NCBI RefSeq assembly: GCF_000013205.1 | Contig: NC_007775.1 | Span: 558,001 to 622,000 of the forward strand | Source: Synechococcus sp. JA-3-3Ab | GTDB taxonomy: Bacteria > Cyanobacteriota > Cyanobacteriia > Thermostichales > Thermostichaceae | Direction: 5' to 3' | DNA length: 64,000 nucleotides | Shown here: positions 61,713 to 64,000 of the stretch, in pieces | Numbering within the stretch: position 1 is the stretch's first letter | How the letters are laid out: each line of letters begins with the position of its first letter | Position numbers and translations under genes: made by a program | Notes under the pieces: model-generated | Told to the model about the DNA's origin: nothing | The model's database searches: none | Seen by the model: only the letters and a program-made list of their open reading frames with translations

Positions 61713-63260
61713 ATGGCGAACCAATTTGAACGCCTCAAAAGCGAAAAGGATGGGCTGGCGGTCAAGGCCGAGCTGGAGGCGTTTGCCCGGATGGGTTGGG
61801 AGAACATTCCTGAAGACGACCGGGATCACCGCCTCAAGTGGCTGGGGATCTTCTTTCGCAAGCGCACCCCAGGTCAGTTCATGCTGCGGCTGCGCCTGCC
61901 CAATGGGATCCTAACCAGCGGCCAAATGCGGATGTTGGGCGCAATCATCCACCCCTATGGAGAACAGGGCGTAGCCGACATCACCACCCGGCAGAACCTG
62001 CAACTGCGCGGCATCCCCATTGAAGAAATGCCCCAGATCCTGGGCTACCTGAAAGAGGTAGGCCTGACCAGCATCCAGTCGGGCATGGACAACGTGCGCA
62101 ACATCACGGGATCCCCTCTGGCCGGTATTGACCCGGATGAGCTGATCGATGTGCGCGGTCTCACCCGCAAGGTGCAGGACATGGTTACCAACAACGGCGA
62201 GGGCAACCCTTCCTTCAGCAACCTGCCGCGCAAGTTCAACATCGCCATCTGCGGTTGTCGCGACAACTCCGTGCATGCGGAGATCAACGACCTGGCCTTT
62301 GTGCCCGCCTTCAAAAATGGCCGCCTGGGCTTCAACGTCCTGGTGGGCGGCTTTTTCTCGGCTCGCCGCTGCGCCGAGGCAATTGGCCTAGATGTCTGGG
62401 TGGATCCCCGCGATGTAGTTCCCCTGTGCGAGGCGGTGCTGCTGGTCTACCGGGATCACGGCCTGCGGGCCAACCGGCAAAAGGCGCGGTTGATGTGGCT
62501 CATTGACGAGTGGGGCCTAGAGAAGTTCCGGGCGGCTGTGGAGCGCCAGATAGGCCACCCTCTGCCCAGGGCAGCGGAAAAAGACGAGGTGGTCTGGCAC
62601 AAGCGGGATCTGCTGGGGGTGCATGCCCAGAAGCAGCCGGGCCTCAACTTTGTCGGCCTGCATGTGCCGGTGGGGCGGCTCAACGCCCTGGAGATGATGG
62701 AGCTGGCCCGCTTGGCGGAGGTGTACGGCTCCGGGGAGCTGCGGCTGACAGTGGAGCAGAACGTGCTCATCCCCAATGTGCCCGACTCCCGAGTGGCCCC
62801 GCTCCTCAAAGAGCCGCTCTTGAAGAAGTTCTCCCCCAACCCAGGGCCCTTGCAGCGGGGGTTGGTGTCCTGCACGGGCAACCAGTTCTGCAACTTTGCC
62901 CTTATCGAGACCAAAAACCGGGCTGTGGCCTTGATGGAGGAGCTGGAGGCGGAGCTGGAGATCCCCCAAACGGTGCGCATCCACTGGACGGGCTGCCCCA
63001 ACTCCTGCGGCCAACCCCAAGTAGCCGATATCGGCCTTATGGGCACCACTGCTCGCAAGGACGGCAGGGTGGTGGAGGCCGTGGACATCTACATGGGGGG
63101 AGAGGTGGGCAAAGACGCCAAGCTGGGCGAATGCGTGCGCAAAGGGATCCCTTGCGAAGACCTCAAGCCGGTCTTGGTGGAGCTGCTCATTGAACACTTT
63201 GGGGCCAAGCCGCGTCAGCATCCGTCCGCCGCCCAGGCTTCTGTTTTGGTAACCCGCTAG
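61713..63260 (+). CDS. nirA: Ferredoxin-nitrite reductase
   Basis: A 515-residue siroheme and 4Fe-4S enzyme reducing nitrite to ammonium with six electrons from ferredoxin. Two nitrite/sulfite reductase half-repeats are visible (FMLRLRLPNGILTSGQMRML and LNFVGLHVPVGRLNALEMME). The cluster cysteines are in VSCTGNQFCNFALIETK and HWTGCPNSCGQPQVAD, all four present. The N-terminal half carries ADITTRQNLQLRGIPIEE and GMDNVRNITGSPLAGID. The C terminus is normal for cyanobacteria. It is the first gene of the nitrate locus, followed by nrtA, and is controlled by the NtcA promoter directly upstream. Confidence 0.97.
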   Translation: MANQFERLKSEKDGLAVKAELEAFARMGWENIPEDDRDHRLKWLGIFFRKRTPGQFMLRLRLPNGILTSGQMRMLGAIIHPYGEQGVADITTRQNLQLRGIPIEEMPQILGYLKEVGLTSIQSGMDNVRNITGSPLAGIDPDELIDVRGLTRKVQDMVTNNGEGNPSFSNLPRKFNIAICGCRDNSVHAEINDLAFVPAFKNGRLGFNVLVGGFFSARRCAEAIGLDVWVDPRDVVPLCEAVLLVYRDHGLRANRQKARLMWLIDEWGLEKFRAAVERQIGHPLPRAAEKDEVVWHKRDLLGVHAQKQPGLNFVGLHVPVGRLNALEMMELARLAEVYGSGELRLTVEQNVLIPNVPDSRVAPLLKEPLLKKFSPNPGPLQRGLVSCTGNQFCNFALIETKNRAVALMEELEAELEIPQTVRIHWTGCPNSCGQPQVADIGLMGTTARKDGRVVEAVDIYMGGEVGKDAKLGECVRKGIPCEDLKPVLVELLIEHFGAKPRQHPSAAQASVLVTR

Positions 63261-63321
63261 CGGTTCTGTTGCCGTCCTGAAAGTTTTTCTTTCTTCGTCG
63301 TTGTAAATCTTGGAGGTTTCG

Positions 63322-64000
63322 ATGTCTAAGCTGTTCAGCACTTCCTCTCCCGTCTCCCGTCGGCAATTTTTGGCCGGGGTGGCTGCTCTCACGGCTGGGG
63401 CGGCCACGGCTGGGATCCCGCGCGCCCAATCGCAATCCTTGGGCAAAGGCTACTGGGTGGCGCAGGCCGATACTCCCGAAACCACCAGCGCCAAGCTGGG
63501 GTTCATCGCTCTAACCGACGCGGCCCCCCTGATCATCGCCAAAGAAAAGGGGTTCTTTGACAAGTACGGCATGAAGGACGTAGAGGTGGTCAAGCAGGCC
63601 TCTTGGGGCACCACCCGCGACAACTTGGTGCTGGGATCCGCCGCCGGCGGCATCGATGGGGCACACATCCTCACCCCCATGCCCTACCTCATCACCACCG
63701 GCAAAGTTACCGATGGCAAGCCGGTGCCTATGTACATTTTGGCCCGTCTCAATCTGGACGGTCAGGGCATCAGCATTTCCAACCAATATCGGGATTTGCA
63801 AATCGGCCTGGATAGTTCCCCCCTCAAGGCCAAGTTTGCCGAGGTCCGAGCTGCCGGCGGGGATCCCAAATGTGCGATGACCTTCCCCGGCGGTACCCAC
63901 GACCTATGGATGCGCTACTGGCTGGCCGCAGGCGGGATCGATCCCACTAGCGACGTCTCCATCATTGTGGTGCCGCCGCCGCAGATGGTGGCCAATATGA
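63322..64000 (+). CDS. nrtA: Nitrate ABC transporter substrate-binding protein, partial
   Basis: The gene runs off the window; 226 codons are seen of about 440. The N terminus has a twin-arginine-type signal (SSPVSRRQFLAGVAALTAGA) and a following signal-like region, then the NrtA domain: KLGFIALTDAAPLIIAKEKG, FFDKYGMKDVEVVKQASWGT, DGAHILTPMPYLITTGKVTD, FPGGTHDLWMRYWLAAGGID. Ligand-binding residues described for NrtA lie in such regions. It binds nitrate (and nitrite) in the periplasm for NrtBCD. A good ribosome site (TGGAGG) precedes ATG 63322, 61 bases after nirA, consistent with a nirA-nrtABCD-type operon. Confidence 0.95.
   Translation, partial: MSKLFSTSSPVSRRQFLAGVAALTAGAATAGIPRAQSQSLGKGYWVAQADTPETTSAKLGFIALTDAAPLIIAKEKGFFDKYGMKDVEVVKQASWGTTRDNLVLGSAAGGIDGAHILTPMPYLITTGKVTDGKPVPMYILARLNLDGQGISISNQYRDLQIGLDSSPLKAKFAEVRAAGGDPKCAMTFPGGTHDLWMRYWLAAGGIDPTSDVSIIVVPPPQMVANM

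Overview
The window is a piece of a GC-rich cyanobacterial chromosome, most like the thermophilic unicellular Synechococcus of hot-spring mats. Evidence for a cyanobacterium: sulfoquinovose synthase, a SigF-type sigma factor, ComFB, DUF1830/DUF3110/DUF3769 proteins, a CGFS glutaredoxin-BolA pair, an Anbu proteasome-like protease, and a nirA-nrtA nitrate locus behind a textbook NtcA promoter. Host DNA is peppered with the octamer GGGATCCC (about one or two per kb). The strain-group assignment is inference from that signature and general knowledge.

Layout. 1-5.2 kb: end of typA, an M48-like membrane protein with a destroyed zinc motif, cinA, a GNAT enzyme. 5.3-7.0 kb: a dead IS200/IS605 element. 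7.1-13.7 kb: mrp, bamA, cysE, glutaredoxin and bolA, with an internally deleted IS607-type relic at the end of bolA. 14-26.5 kb: holin-like protein, topA, dnaX, coaE, cimA, larE, LptD-like protein. 26.8-41 kb: small cyanobacterial proteins, speD-speE, sqdB, a deacetylase-family protein, comFB, rsfS-yqeK-lepA, NYN protein, glyQ, Anbu, a DUF697 GTPase. 41-48.2 kb: DUF427, TolB-like lipoprotein, aminotransferase, hisD, TPR protein. 48.5-50.3 kb: an apparently intact IS607-type element. 50.4-52.2 kb: sigF and a membrane protein. 52.4-59.2 kb: a foreign urease cassette. 59.2-64 kb: a broken ureidoglycolate-lyase-like gene, two lipoproteins, an IS607 tnpB relic, nirA and the start of nrtA.

The most interesting region is 52,405-59,225. 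A complete urease operon (ureA-B-C-E-F-G-D) lies between IS256-type sequences. The outer ends of the block are matching inverted repeats, and it is flanked by a perfect 8-bp duplication, AACTTTGC. Removing the block plus one duplication rejoins an open frame for an AllA-type (ureidoglycolate lyase-like) cupin, so a urea-consuming cassette has broken a gene whose family is named for urea release. The block contains no GGGATCCC. Its first gene is an in-frame scar fusing the start of the urea-binding protein UrtA to the end of the ATPase UrtE, so the urea ABC transporter appears to have been lost by deletion. Upstream is GTAN8TAC followed, exactly 23 bases later, by a TAN3T -10 box, the same spacing as in the nirA promoter 9 kb away. 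The cassette therefore looks wired into the host NtcA nitrogen regulon.

No tRNA, rRNA or CRISPR array was recognised. Functions are read from motifs and remembered family features; no database search was possible.
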